Positions 34,702 to 43,861 of a stretch of 64,000 nucleotides of DNA are shown one piece after another. The notes below the pieces were generated by a model that did no database searches, had not been told where the DNA came from, and saw only the letters and a program-made list of their open reading frames with translations. Made by a program: the position numbers and the translations under genes. The DNA is from Leadbetterella sp040829825 (lineage in GTDB: Bacteria; Bacteroidota; Bacteroidia; Cytophagales; Spirosomataceae): NCBI RefSeq assembly GCF_040829825.1, contig NZ_JBFOLH010000007.1, one strand, 5' to 3'. Numbering within the stretch: the stretch's first letter is position 1; every line of letters begins with the position of its first letter.

Positions 34702-35705
34702 CCGGTACAGGCAGATAAAAAATCAACGATCACCTTGGGCTTGGCCAGCTTTTCGGCTTCTTCTGCCGTAAACCAGGCGCCTTCCAGCGGGATGTCCCGG
34801 CCGGGAACGGTACAGGTGGTAAAATATATGGTCAGCTTCCTGTGCGAAAGGAGGTGCGTCACCGGGGCGGAGGTACAGGCCGGGTCGGCGCCCAGGCGCT
34901 GAAGCAGGCCGGGAAGCTCTTCCGGGGAAACTTCGGGAAAGTCAAACAGGTTTTTCCAGATGTCAGCACCGGTTCGCTGCTTCATGAAGAAGCTCCCCCC
35001 GTGTTCCGGAACCAGGTAATGGAGGCTGCGTTCCAGGACTTTGGTTTTTTTGGATTTATACGGAATACGCAGGAAATCTTTCTGCGGGAAAGAGAGGCAC
35101 TCCGCCTGCACGGGGCAGATATCGCACTTCGGATTTTTGGGTGTACAGAGCATGGCTCCGAATTCCATGATGGCCTGGTTATAAAGATCGGGTTCTACAG
35201 TAGCAATGAGCCCGGCAGAGATCTCCCGGATCTCCTGCAGAGTGGCAGGCATATCCACCGGTTTATCGATACGGTATAACCGGGCAATCACCCGGATCGC
35301 ATTTCCGTCAATGGCCGGAACGCTTTCTTTGAACGCAAAAGAAGCAATGGCGGCAGCGGTATACTGCCCGATCCCCTTAAGCCGGGTAAGGGCATCGAAA
35401 GAACCGGGAAAGCGGCCGGCCTGCTCATAGGCAATATGGCGGGCAGTGGCGTGCAGGTTACGTCCCCTTGAATAATAGCCCAGCCCCTGCCAGAGCCTCA
35501 GAACCTCCTCTTCGGCAGCGTCAGCGAGGTCGGTCACGGTAGGGTATTTCCGGGTGAATTTTTCGTAGTAGGGCAGCCCCTGGGCAACACGGGTTTGCTG
35601 AAGTATAATTTCAGAAAGCCAAATAAAATATGGATTTTGTGTATTTCGCCATGGTAAAGTTCGCTTGTTCTTCAGATACCACGATATAATTTTATTTTGA
35701 ATCAT
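34698..35705 (-). CDS. mutY: A/G-specific adenine glycosylase
   Basis: 335 residues. Helix-hairpin-helix LKGIGQYTAAAIASFAF (about 113) with catalytic Asp in SVPAIDGNAIRV, an iron-sulfur loop with four Cys (MLCTPKNPKCDICPVQAEC, about 190) and a C-terminal NUDIX-like 8-oxoG recognition domain. It removes adenine mispaired with 8-oxoguanine. The last four bases overlap the convergent OmpA-family gene. Confidence 0.95.
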   Translation of the reverse strand: MIQNKIISWYLKNKRTLPWRNTQNPYFIWLSEIILQQTRVAQGLPYYEKFTRKYPTVTDLADAAEEEVLRLWQGLGYYSRGRNLHATARHIAYEQAGRFPGSFDALTRLKGIGQYTAAAIASFAFKESVPAIDGNAIRVIARLYRIDKPVDMPATLQEIREISAGLIATVEPDLYNQAIMEFGAMLCTPKNPKCDICPVQAECLSFPQKDFLRIPYKSKKTKVLERSLHYLVPEHGGSFFMKQRTGADIWKNLFDFPEVSPEELPGLLQRLGADPACTSAPVTHLLSHRKLTIYFTTCTVPGRDIPLEGAWFTAEEAEKLAKPKVIVDFLSACTG

Positions 35706-35788
35706 TCCCAGGGTGCAGGCAGTTCTTTCGGAAAAGGTTGCTTAACTGCTTTATAATTAAATATTTATTTTAAAAAAGATGATAAATA

Positions 35789-35820
35789 TTGTGCTTATTA
35801 AGGCCAATAAATTATCTTTG
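35789..35820 (+). promoter_or_regulatory. Promoter of the HU gene
   Basis: TTG (35789-35791), 21 bases and TATCTTTG (35813-35820), a full match to the phylum -7 box, give a start about 60 bases before the gene. Confidence 0.7.
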
Positions 35821-35885
35821 CAGTCTTATACTAATCAGACGGTAAAAATAATCGTATTTTTTTTAACTTTTAAATAATTTTAATC

Positions 35886-36173
35886 GTGACGAAAGCAGAG
35901 GTAATTTCAATTATTTCGGAAAAGACGGGAGTAGATAAAGCTGCCACTTCAGCGACGATAGAGGCGTTTTTCGAAACAGTAAAAGAACAATTATCGGGAG
36001 GCGAGGCTATTTATGTAAGAGGATTCGGTAGTTTTGTCAATAAAAAGAGAGCGGAGAAAAAAGCGCGTAACATCTCTAAGAAAACTACGGTTACGGTACC
36101 TGCTCATTTTATCCCAAGCTTCAAACCATCCAAAGAGTTTGTGGAAGAAGTTAAAAAGAATGTGAAAATTTAA
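35886..36173 (+). CDS. HU-family DNA-binding protein
   Basis: 95 residues from a GTG start. Histone-like fold: MTKAEVISIISEKTGVD, GFGSFVNKKRAEKKARNIS, then a Lys-rich arm with VPAHFIPSFKPSKEF. A nucleoid protein that bends DNA as a dimer. Its stop overlaps the start of the TPR gene (TAATG), so both are translated from one message. Confidence 0.93.
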   Translation: MTKAEVISIISEKTGVDKAATSATIEAFFETVKEQLSGGEAIYVRGFGSFVNKKRAEKKARNISKKTTVTVPAHFIPSFKPSKEFVEEVKKNVKI

Positions 36174-36988
36174 TGATGAAAAACGGCCTTAATCCCAGAT
36201 TACATTTTCTGATCCTTTCAGGTGTGGCACTTGTGTGCTTTGCTTTTTTGATCAGCAGACCTAAAACGGTAGTAAAAGATGAGGTTAAGGCCGTTTCTTC
36301 CGATACCCCCGAAGTAAATAAAGGGGATACCCACACCATGAACCCTGAGGCCGGCCGCATGGCCGCCGGGATCAGGCAAAAATATGCTACAGACGCGAAC
36401 CCTCTGAACGCTTACCGGGAATTGGGTGAAATGTTCTACAAAGCGTCTGTTTTTGACAGCTCTGCCTACTATTTTGAGCAGATCGCTATCGGGAATCCCG
36501 GTGTGGAAAACTGGCTCCGCTCGGGTGACGCCTACCTCCAGGCATTTACGCTGACGCTGAATGCCGCCAGGGCAGAAGAGCTGGCCGATAAAACCCGGGA
36601 GTCCTATGCCCAGGCCCTGAAGCTTGACCCGTCTAACCTGCACGCCCGGACCAATACGGCGCTTACCTACGTAAATTCGTCGAACCCCATGCGGGCCATC
36701 ACCATCCTGCGGGAGGTGCTGGAACAGCAGCCCAACTACCTGCCGGCTATTATCAGCCTGGGCAAACTCTCCATGCAGTCAGGACAGTACGATAAGGCGG
36801 CAGAGCGCTTTAAAGAAGTATTGCGCATTGACAATAAAAACATGGACGGCAAGATCGGGCTGGCGTACAGTTATATCGAGTTAGGAAAAACAGCAGACGC
36901 CAAAACTCTGTTAAATGAGCTGCTGGATGAAGATATTGACCCGGTTGTAAAAGATGAAGTAAGAAAAACTTTGAATAATTTAAAATAA
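36173..36988 (+). CDS. Membrane-anchored TPR protein
   Basis: 271 residues with one N-terminal transmembrane helix (LHFLILSGVALVCFAFLI) and at least four TPR units (about 75-260, such as SYAQALKLDPSNLHARTNTA and AAERFKEVLRIDNKNMDGKI). The repeats would face the periplasm and act as a protein-binding scaffold. It is coupled to the HU gene, an arrangement common in this group. The promoter of the next gene lies within its last codons. Confidence 0.85.
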   Translation: MMKNGLNPRLHFLILSGVALVCFAFLISRPKTVVKDEVKAVSSDTPEVNKGDTHTMNPEAGRMAAGIRQKYATDANPLNAYRELGEMFYKASVFDSSAYYFEQIAIGNPGVENWLRSGDAYLQAFTLTLNAARAEELADKTRESYAQALKLDPSNLHARTNTALTYVNSSNPMRAITILREVLEQQPNYLPAIISLGKLSMQSGQYDKAAERFKEVLRIDNKNMDGKIGLAYSYIELGKTADAKTLLNELLDEDIDPVVKDEVRKTLNNLK

Positions 36989-37000
36989 ATTATTACTTTT
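36969..37000 (+). promoter_or_regulatory. Promoter of the COX24-like small gene
   Basis: TTTG (36969-36972), 20 bases, TACTTTTG (36993-37000): an exact match to the Bacteroidota consensus, overlapping the end of the TPR gene and 41 bases before the small ORF. Confidence 0.75.
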
Positions 37001-37041
37001 GCAGTCCCAAAAAGATTTCAGATATTTAAAATAATAAGATT

Positions 37042-37131
37042 ATGCCTTGCGGAAAGAAAAGAAAAAGACATAAGATGGCTACTCACAAAAGAAAGAAGCG
37101 TCTGAGAAAGAACCGTCATAAGAAGAAATAA
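37042..37131 (+). CDS. AURKAIP1/COX24-like small basic protein
   Basis: 29 residues, from MPCGKKRKRHKMATHKRKK to KNRHKKK; about two thirds are Lys, Arg or His. It matches the AURKAIP1/COX24 domain (mitochondrial ribosomal protein mS38), of which such tiny Bacteroidota proteins are members. It has its own perfect promoter and terminator, which supports real expression. A role at the ribosome or on rRNA is likely from homology. Confidence 0.75.
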   Translation: MPCGKKRKRHKMATHKRKKRLRKNRHKKK

Positions 37132-37160
37132 TCAGCTATATACTACGTAGTCAGTAGGAG

Positions 37161-37191
37161 GTAAGCGGTTTCTGTACCGCTTACTTTTTTT
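37161..37191 (+). terminator. Intrinsic terminator after the COX24-like gene
   Basis: GTAAGCGGT-TTCTGT-ACCGCTTAC, a perfect 9-bp stem, followed by seven T. Confidence 0.9.
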
Positions 37192-37272
37192 ATTAAAATT
37201 TTGAATACTGGTATCGTTTTATTCAAGATAGTAGTATCTTTACTTTGTTAGTCCCTGTTCCTTTCTCAGAAC

Positions 37273-38829
37273 TTGAGTAACGAGATATACATATCCGCCA
37301 CCCCTAAGGGAGACCGTATTGCTTTAGTCCGTAATAAGCGGCTCATTGAGTACCACATTGATGAGACCGAACATCATTTTGCGGTAGGTGATATTTATTT
37401 TGGTACGGTTAAAAAGGTAGTTTCCGGCAATAACGCGGCATTTATTGATATAGGCCATGAAAAGGATGCTTTTCTGCATTACCATGACCTGAGCCCGAAT
37501 ATTCTTTCGCTGATCCGTTTCACGAAAGATGTGATTGCCAAACGCCCGGTAAGCCCCCGCCTGAAAGGGTTCAAGCCTGAGCCCCAGATTGAAAAGCAGG
37601 GAAAGATCAGTGATGTTCTGAGCAAGAATATGCCTATCCTGGCCCAGGTGGTAAAAGAGCCTATCTCTTCCAAAGGGCCACGGCTTTCGTGCGATATTTC
37701 CATAGCCGGCCGGTACATTGTGCTGGTTCCGTTCAGCAATTCCATTAACATCTCGAAGAAAATCACCAGCAAGCAGGAGCGGCAGCGCCTGCATAAGCTG
37801 ATGTCTTCCGTGAAACCCGAGAACTTCGGGGTGATTGTGCGCACAGTGGCTGAGAATATGGATGTGGAAGATCTGCGGCGCGACCTGGAGCATTGCATTG
37901 AGAAGTGGGAAAACGGCGTAAAGGCGCTGAAGAATGCCATGCCGCGTGACCGCGTGGTTTCGGAAATGGACAGGGCCGCTTCTATCCTGAGAGACATGCT
38001 GAACGATGACTTCGATTCGATCGTGGTAGATACCCGCGAGTCGTACGATAAGATCAAAAGCCTGCTGCACTCTATTGCTCCCCAGAAAGAAAAGATTCTT
38101 AAGCTCCACCAGGGGAAATCAAAAATATTTGAGCACTACGGTATAGAAAAGCAGCTCAAGTCGCTGTTCGGAAGAACGGTTACGCTGCCCGGCGGCGGTT
38201 ACCTGGTCATTGAACATACCGAGGCTTTGCACGTTATTGATGTCAACAGCGGGAACAAAGCCAGCTCCGAGCCGAACCAGGAGGCCACCGCGCTGAATGT
38301 GAATAAGGAAGCCGCAGTGGAAATTGCCCGCCAGCTCCGTTTACGCGATATGGGCGGGATTGTGGTGGTAGACTTCATTGACATGAAGAAAGTGGAGAAC
38401 AAGAAAGAGGTGCACGAGGTTCTCCGCGAAGAGATGAAAGGCGACCGCTCCAAGTACACCATTCTGCCTATCTCCAAATTCGGCCTTTCCCAGATCACGC
38501 GTCAGCGGGTAAGACCCGAGATCAGCGTGGATACCCGCGAAACCTGCCCTACCTGTGGCGGTACGGGAACTATCCAGGCCAGCATTTCGGTAACTGACCA
38601 GATCGAAAATCACCTGGAGCACCTGCTGCTGAAGCAGAACGAGCCGAAGGTGAGCATCATGGTGCATCCGTTTGTTTACGCTTATTACAAAGAAGGTCTC
38701 ATCTCACGGCAGATGCGTTGGTTCTTCAAATACAAAAGGTGGATTAACCTGATCAAAGATTCTACGCTGGGGCTTATGGAATACCATTTCCTGGATAAAA
38801 ACGGGGAAGAATTTGAGCTGCACAGCTGA
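37273..38829 (+). CDS. rng: Ribonuclease G/E family protein
   Basis: 518 residues from a TTG start (MSNEIYISATPKGDRIAL); no in-frame ATG gives the family N-terminus. An S1 domain (VGDIYFGTVKKVVSGNNAAFIDIG, about 38-120), the catalytic domain with Asp residues in HVIDVNSG (about 318) and VVVDFIDM (about 362), and the CPTCGGTG zinc-link (about 425) that joins dimers. It cleaves single-stranded RNA and matures rRNA 5' ends. Its length is that of RNase G; the long RNase E scaffold is absent. Confidence 0.93.
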   Translation: MSNEIYISATPKGDRIALVRNKRLIEYHIDETEHHFAVGDIYFGTVKKVVSGNNAAFIDIGHEKDAFLHYHDLSPNILSLIRFTKDVIAKRPVSPRLKGFKPEPQIEKQGKISDVLSKNMPILAQVVKEPISSKGPRLSCDISIAGRYIVLVPFSNSINISKKITSKQERQRLHKLMSSVKPENFGVIVRTVAENMDVEDLRRDLEHCIEKWENGVKALKNAMPRDRVVSEMDRAASILRDMLNDDFDSIVVDTRESYDKIKSLLHSIAPQKEKILKLHQGKSKIFEHYGIEKQLKSLFGRTVTLPGGGYLVIEHTEALHVIDVNSGNKASSEPNQEATALNVNKEAAVEIARQLRLRDMGGIVVVDFIDMKKVENKKEVHEVLREEMKGDRSKYTILPISKFGLSQITRQRVRPEISVDTRETCPTCGGTGTIQASISVTDQIENHLEHLLLKQNEPKVSIMVHPFVYAYYKEGLISRQMRWFFKYKRWINLIKDSTLGLMEYHFLDKNGEEFELHS

Positions 38830-39687
38830 TCACCATTTTTCGTATTCAAATTTCCAGTAATGTATAATTTTTGCCCCGTCATACCGGACGCGCCTGGTGA
38901 TCAGGCGCCCTTCATAGGTCATTTCCCGGAGGTCATCTACCTGCCCGTTATAGTCAATGGAAGTATATCTGATGTTGTTGCCCAGGGCATCGTATTCGTA
39001 TAATTTTTCCGTGCTTAATCCGCCGATCCATTTGTCTTTTATCAGCCGGCCGGCCTCATCGTAGGTATATTCTGCATTGTCGATCTCTTCGCCCCTGTAA
39101 TCTATCCATTTCGACCGGATATGGTGATTTTTGGCGTCATAGGTTTTGAGTTCCCGTTCTCCGGAGTCGGAGTCATTGGAGAGAATAAGCACTTCGGTAT
39201 TATTGCCCTGCCGGTTGTATTTGTGCTGGTATTCGTAAAAATATTTACCGTCGCGGTAGCGGGTCCTGGAAAGGAGCTTCCCGTCAGGCCGGTACCGGTA
39301 TTTTTCAAAAGGCTCGCATTTCCCGCCGGGATAGCAGGCCTGGAAGCTGATCAGGTTGTTCTGGCCGTCGTAAATGTATTTGATATTAAGAAACTCGTTG
39401 CCTTGGCCGTAAGTGGTGTATACCGCACGGGCCAGGCGGGCGGTATTGTATTCATACCGGTTGGTTTCGGCCAGGGTATCACCGGCAAACGTTTCTTTTA
39501 AGATCAGGCAGCCCGTACTGTCGTAATGAGAGATGATTTCGGGTTTGCAGTTCTGCCCGTTGGCGTCACAGGCCAGCTGGGTACGGGTTTTGATGGCATA
39601 GCTTTTCATCAGGGTATCGGCACCAATGGGTGCCTGGGCGAAAGCAATCGTAGTAATCAGGAGGAAAGCAAGTGTTTTTATTACCAT
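38830..39687 (-). CDS. Secreted YD-repeat protein, stand-alone
   Basis: 285 residues with a signal peptide (…TTIAFAQ) and a run of YD/RHS-like units throughout (RYEYNTARLARAVYTTYG, YIYDGQNNLISFQ, YTYDEAGRLIKDKWIGG, YEYDALGNNIRYTSI). It has no RHS core end, tip or immunity partner, so it is probably a structural cousin of RHS repeats and not a toxin. It ends directly against the rng stop. Function unknown. Confidence 0.75.
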   Translation of the reverse strand: MVIKTLAFLLITTIAFAQAPIGADTLMKSYAIKTRTQLACDANGQNCKPEIISHYDSTGCLILKETFAGDTLAETNRYEYNTARLARAVYTTYGQGNEFLNIKYIYDGQNNLISFQACYPGGKCEPFEKYRYRPDGKLLSRTRYRDGKYFYEYQHKYNRQGNNTEVLILSNDSDSGERELKTYDAKNHHIRSKWIDYRGEEIDNAEYTYDEAGRLIKDKWIGGLSTEKLYEYDALGNNIRYTSIDYNGQVDDLREMTYEGRLITRRVRYDGAKIIHYWKFEYEKW

Positions 39688-39722
39688 ACAGACTTGTTTT
39701 TGTGCAAAAATACGTATTTTGG

Positions 39723-41042
39723 TTAAAGTATCTGCTGTTTTTTAATACCGAGATATTCGTTAATGACCTGAACGCCCAGCTTTTCAGGCGGGCTCAGAAC
39801 CGTACGGATACCGGCCTTCCGCAGCTCACGCGCCAGCAGGCGGCTTTTGTGCATTTTATCAAAGCTTACCGCTTTTTCATAAATGGCTGTGATATCAGCT
39901 GCTTCGGCTTCTACCAGCTCACGGGCCTGTGAATCTTCAAAGAAAACCACTACCAGCAGGTGGTGCCGGGCCATATCTTTTATATAACGAAAATTACGCT
40001 TCAAAGCGTTTTCCGAATCAAAATTAGTAAACAGGATAATGAGGCTCCGGCGCCGGATATGGGCCCGGACAAACTTGTAAAGGTGCTCGAAATCAGATTC
40101 CAGGAAGCCCGTTTCCAGCTTATAAAGAAACTCGTTGATCCTGCCGAATTGCCGCCAGTCTTTTGCGGGCGGGAGAAACTCGTTCTTCTCATGGGCAAAG
40201 GCCAGAATACCTGCTTTGTCGTGGGTGGCAATAATGGTTTTTGAGAGAGCCACGGCGGCATTGATGGCGTAGTCGAGCAGGGTATGGTGGTGGAAGGGCA
40301 TTTTCATGGTTCTGCCCATGTCTATGGCACAATAAATATCCTGGCTGCGCTCATCCCGGTAGCGATTGAGCATGAGCTGGCCGCGCCGGGCCGTGGCTTT
40401 CCAGTTGATATGCCGGTGGTCATCGCCGGTGGCGTATTCTCTGATCTGCTCAAATTCCAGGCTCTGCCCGATTTTCCGGATGTCGTTTGGCGAAGATTTA
40501 TGGCCCTGTGTGCTCAGCTGCAGGTGGGCAAATTGCATAAATGAAGGATAGCAGGGAGCAGATTGCCCGGTATCGAATTCTTCTTTCCGGGCCAGCAGCC
40601 CCCCGAATTGCGGCCGGGTAAGCAGCACCGCCGATCCCCAGGTGTATTCACCGCGTAAATGGGGTGTAACAGCATAAGCCGTTTTCAGGGTTTCACCGGG
40701 AGCCAGCCGGTAGTTTCTTTCGAAATCAAACGTCTGAAGCTGGTACGGCAGGTTTTCAATAAGCTTTACCCGCAGCTTCAGGGAGTTGGGGTTGCTGAAT
40801 TCCACCCCTATCAGGTTGGGATCGCCGTTGCTGAGCTTTTGCGGGGTCCGGCGGGTGAACTCAACGGGCGATCCCACAATAAACAGGAGAAAAATATCCC
40901 GTATAATGAGGATCACCACCGTTATCAGTACCCCGAAACCCAGCCGGTAGGAAATATCATACAACAGCCCGAACATAAACAGCACGGCCGCCAGCCCGAT
41001 GAGGTAAAAGGTGATGGATGTCAGATAAACCCGTTTCAGCAT
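39723..41042 (-). CDS. DUF58 domain protein
   Basis: 439 residues; two N-terminal transmembrane helices, then a beta domain and the DUF58 core with GDDHRHINWKATARRGQLML (about 200) and a von Willebrand A-like C-terminal fold starting at YCAIDMGRTM (an incomplete metal site). Encoded last in the SpoIIM-DUF4129-DUF4350-MoxR unit, its start abutting the MoxR stop. DUF58 proteins partner with MoxR ATPases in assembly of metal- or envelope-linked complexes. Confidence 0.88.
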   Translation of the reverse strand: MLKRVYLTSITFYLIGLAAVLFMFGLLYDISYRLGFGVLITVVILIIRDIFLLFIVGSPVEFTRRTPQKLSNGDPNLIGVEFSNPNSLKLRVKLIENLPYQLQTFDFERNYRLAPGETLKTAYAVTPHLRGEYTWGSAVLLTRPQFGGLLARKEEFDTGQSAPCYPSFMQFAHLQLSTQGHKSSPNDIRKIGQSLEFEQIREYATGDDHRHINWKATARRGQLMLNRYRDERSQDIYCAIDMGRTMKMPFHHHTLLDYAINAAVALSKTIIATHDKAGILAFAHEKNEFLPPAKDWRQFGRINEFLYKLETGFLESDFEHLYKFVRAHIRRRSLIILFTNFDSENALKRNFRYIKDMARHHLLVVVFFEDSQARELVEAEAADITAIYEKAVSFDKMHKSRLLARELRKAGIRTVLSPPEKLGVQVINEYLGIKKQQIL

Positions 41043-42019
41043 TACCGGGGAATTTCAATGCCTGACAGCAGGCTGTTCAGTACTTCTTCTTCGGTAATGC
41101 CCTCCATCTCGGCTTCCGGCGTGAGCACAATCCGGTGCGATAGCACGGGCATGGCTACTGCTTTTATATCTTCGGGCAGCACAAAGTCGCGCCCGGAAAT
41201 GGCTGCCATGGCCTTGGCCGCATGCATAAGCGCCAGCGATGCCCTGGGCGATGCGCCCAGCTCGATCATTTTATGATTGCGCGTGGCATGGATAAGGTCG
41301 GCAATGAATTTCAGAAGATGATCTTCAAGCAGCACCCGGTGCACCAGGTTTCGTAATTCTACCAGCCTTTGGGTAGATATCACCGGGTTGACGGTAGCGG
41401 AGAGGTCGGTCTGGAGGTGGGTGTTGAAACGGCGCAAGAGGTCCAGCTCTTCTTCGCGGCCGGGGTACCCTACCTGTATTTTCATCAGGAAGCGGTCGAG
41501 CTGAGCTTCCGGCAGGCGGTAGGTGCCTTCCTGCTCCACCGGGTTTTGGGTAGCAATCACCACAAAGGGATCCGGCATAAAATAGGTGTGACCGTCTATG
41601 GTCACCTGGCGTTCTTCCATGAGCTCAAAAAGGGCTGCCTGGGTCTTGGCCGGTGAACGGTTGATCTCATCAATAAGAATGAGATTGCAGAAAACCGGGC
41701 CGGCTTTGTATTCAAATTCCAGTGTTTTGGGGTTAAATACAGAGGTGCCCAGGATGTCGGACGGCATGAGGTCAGGGGTGAACTGCAGCCGCTTGAAAGA
41801 GCCGTTAACGGTTTTGGAAAGCAGCTTGGCCGTGAGTGTTTTGGCTACACCCGGCACCCCCTCCAACAGGGCATGGCCGTGGCAGAGAAGGCAGATCAAC
41901 AGGAAGTCGAGGTTTTGCTCCTGGCCTATAATCACTTTTCCTACTTCAGCTTTGATCTGGCTGACGGCCTCGTTCAGCTCTGTAAGCTCCAGTCGGTTAT
42001 TGAACAACGGTTCTGTCAT
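41042..42019 (-). CDS. MoxR-type AAA+ ATPase
   Basis: 325 residues with Walker A EGVPGVAKT (about 55), Walker B LILIDEINR (about 115), sensor 1 VIATQNPVEQEGTYRLPEAQ and the lid domain with PRASLALM. A chaperone-like ATPase acting with the VWA-like DUF58 partner encoded next. It overlaps the DUF4350 gene by four bases (ATGA). Confidence 0.95.
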   Translation of the reverse strand: MTEPLFNNRLELTELNEAVSQIKAEVGKVIIGQEQNLDFLLICLLCHGHALLEGVPGVAKTLTAKLLSKTVNGSFKRLQFTPDLMPSDILGTSVFNPKTLEFEYKAGPVFCNLILIDEINRSPAKTQAALFELMEERQVTIDGHTYFMPDPFVVIATQNPVEQEGTYRLPEAQLDRFLMKIQVGYPGREEELDLLRRFNTHLQTDLSATVNPVISTQRLVELRNLVHRVLLEDHLLKFIADLIHATRNHKMIELGASPRASLALMHAAKAMAAISGRDFVLPEDIKAVAMPVLSHRIVLTPEAEMEGITEEEVLNSLLSGIEIPR

Positions 42020-43206
42020 TTGTATATAAATTTATAAACAAGTCTGTAAAATTCAGTCAATGTCTTATCAGAAACTTTTTCCTGCAGCCGGGGCAGGAGT
42101 TCGGCCAGCCGGGTGATATCTTCCGGCGGCTTGCCGGTTTTCCGGCTGATGGCACCGGCGTTTTCCGGGGTCAGGTCGTGAGCCGGTATTTTGTAGGCAT
42201 TAAGAAGGTGATCCTGCAGCTGCAGGCGGATCTTCTGTGCAATGGCGGCATTATCTTTGTTCTCGCGGTACAGGCCGGCAATGGCTTTGGTGAACTCAAG
42301 CGAGGTGTTTTCTGTGTCAGGCAGCTGCTCAGCGGGCTGACGGAGCCGGCGGGCGTAATTGAAAACAAAGAGCAGGGTTCCCGCCAGAAAGGTAAACACG
42401 GCCCATTGCAGCGGCGGATGCCTCCTGACCATTTCCACAAAGAAGCTTTTGCCTTCGGGAGGGTTGCTCTTCTGGCGGGCTTTCCGGTCGGCCGCACTTT
42501 TCAGGCCGGGGTAATAGTTATCCCAGATCAGGGTAGCGCCGCTGAGGTTCAGTTCTTCCATTATCCTGTCGAGATAGGTGGAATTGTTCTTGTGCAGGAG
42601 AAAATAATTGGAAAAAGCCATGGGCTGGTTCTGGAGCCAGATGGTTCCTTTGCCGTAGCTTATCCGGATAAGTGCCGGGAATCTCCGTCCGTCAGAAGCT
42701 ACGATCCGCGCCGGATGCGATGAAGACAGGAGCAGGCCGGGCCCGGCCGCAGAACCGGGATAAGCCCAGCTTTCCCCGGTATTCCATACAATCTTCAGCG
42801 AGTCATCGGTGGCCTTAAGGGGTTTTATGAGCGACTGTCCCTGGATGTTCAGGGTTTTCAGGAAATGAGGGGCTATGTCGAAGCTGCTCAGTAAAAGGGT
42901 ATTTCCCTGCGACACAAACTGCAGGATCTTGTTTTTTTCGTTTACGTCAGGCAGGAAGTACGGGCTGCAGACCACGTAGGTTTTACCGGTACCGGAGAAA
43001 CGTTTCCCTCCCGGTATACGGGTGTTGGTGGCCAGGCGGGTATTCTTTTTCAGCGTAAGAAAAAAGAAGCGGGTATCGTAGGGCCGGAATGTTTTCGGGC
43101 TGTAGCTGATGGTTCTGTCAAAGGATTTCGGACGGGAAACCCGGGTAATGAGAAAGATGCCCGCTACCAGCCCGATGCCGCACAGGAGGTATGCCCACTT
43201 ATTCAT
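42016..43206 (-). CDS. DUF4350 membrane protein
   Basis: 396 residues from the ATG at 43206 (MNKWAYLLCGIGLVAGIFLI), which leaves only an 8-base overlap with the DUF4129 gene; the frame is open for 26 codons more. Transmembrane helices at the N-terminus and near residue 260 bracket a DUF4350 domain (YSPKTFRPYDTRFFFLTL, then a GATase-like fold). The C-terminal part is helical and cytosolic. Role unknown; context ties it to MoxR/DUF58. Confidence 0.85.
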   Translation of the reverse strand: MNKWAYLLCGIGLVAGIFLITRVSRPKSFDRTISYSPKTFRPYDTRFFFLTLKKNTRLATNTRIPGGKRFSGTGKTYVVCSPYFLPDVNEKNKILQFVSQGNTLLLSSFDIAPHFLKTLNIQGQSLIKPLKATDDSLKIVWNTGESWAYPGSAAGPGLLLSSSHPARIVASDGRRFPALIRISYGKGTIWLQNQPMAFSNYFLLHKNNSTYLDRIMEELNLSGATLIWDNYYPGLKSAADRKARQKSNPPEGKSFFVEMVRRHPPLQWAVFTFLAGTLLFVFNYARRLRQPAEQLPDTENTSLEFTKAIAGLYRENKDNAAIAQKIRLQLQDHLLNAYKIPAHDLTPENAGAISRKTGKPPEDITRLAELLPRLQEKVSDKTLTEFYRLVYKFIYK

Positions 43207-43861
43207 ACGGAAGCATTTTGTTAAAGTGGATAACCAGCGACCGGTAGCTGTCTTCGTGGAGGGGGTATTCTCCGTACCAGACAAAGTTGTAATAACGGGT
43301 GGCCAGTTGAAAGTCAGGGCCCCATTTATGATGTCTTATTTCTTCGGCATATTGCCGGTTGGTTTTATTCTTTTCATAGCGGATGAGGCCCTGCCTGGAA
43401 AACTCCTGCAGCAGGCGGAGATAATGATAACGCAGGGCCAGGCGGTAGTCGTTCCGGGTTTCGGCTGCCTGTATAAGAGCGGTGAAATCGGTTTGGTGGA
43501 GGGCATCGGCGGTTTCAATGGCCGGGCTGTCCGGGGCTTTCGTTTTTTCCTTTTTTTGTTTTTTCTTTCCGGGATTTGAAAAGGTATAAAAAGCATAGCC
43601 CAGCGCACCCAGTATGAGGGCGCCGACGAGGCCGCCGAGCACAGCCGTGATTTTGTTAAGCATGCGGGAGTCGGGCGTTCTCTTTTGGGTGGCCGCCCCT
43701 TCATTTGTATCCTTGTTTTGGTCTGACCGGGCAAAGCTGCTGTCGGCATACCAGAGGTCACGCCGGCTGTTTTTAAGCTTTTGGGCGTCTTCTGAGGGGC
43801 GCTGTGCGAAAGAAGCGGCGCCCGATACGATCAGCAGGAAGAGAAAAAGCTGTTTCACCAT
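43199..43861 (-). CDS. DUF4129 membrane protein
   Basis: 220 residues: signal peptide (…SGAASFAQ), a linker, one transmembrane helix (ILGALGYAFYTF, about 80-92), then a DUF4129 domain (RNDYRLALRYHYLRLLQEFSRQG, YNFVWYGEYPL). DUF4129 domains are found fused or next to transglutaminase and MoxR/DUF58 genes. Overlaps the SpoIIM gene by seven bases. Confidence 0.85.
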   Translation of the reverse strand: MVKQLFLFLLIVSGAASFAQRPSEDAQKLKNSRRDLWYADSSFARSDQNKDTNEGAATQKRTPDSRMLNKITAVLGGLVGALILGALGYAFYTFSNPGKKKQKKEKTKAPDSPAIETADALHQTDFTALIQAAETRNDYRLALRYHYLRLLQEFSRQGLIRYEKNKTNRQYAEEIRHHKWGPDFQLATRYYNFVWYGEYPLHEDSYRSLVIHFNKMLPYE

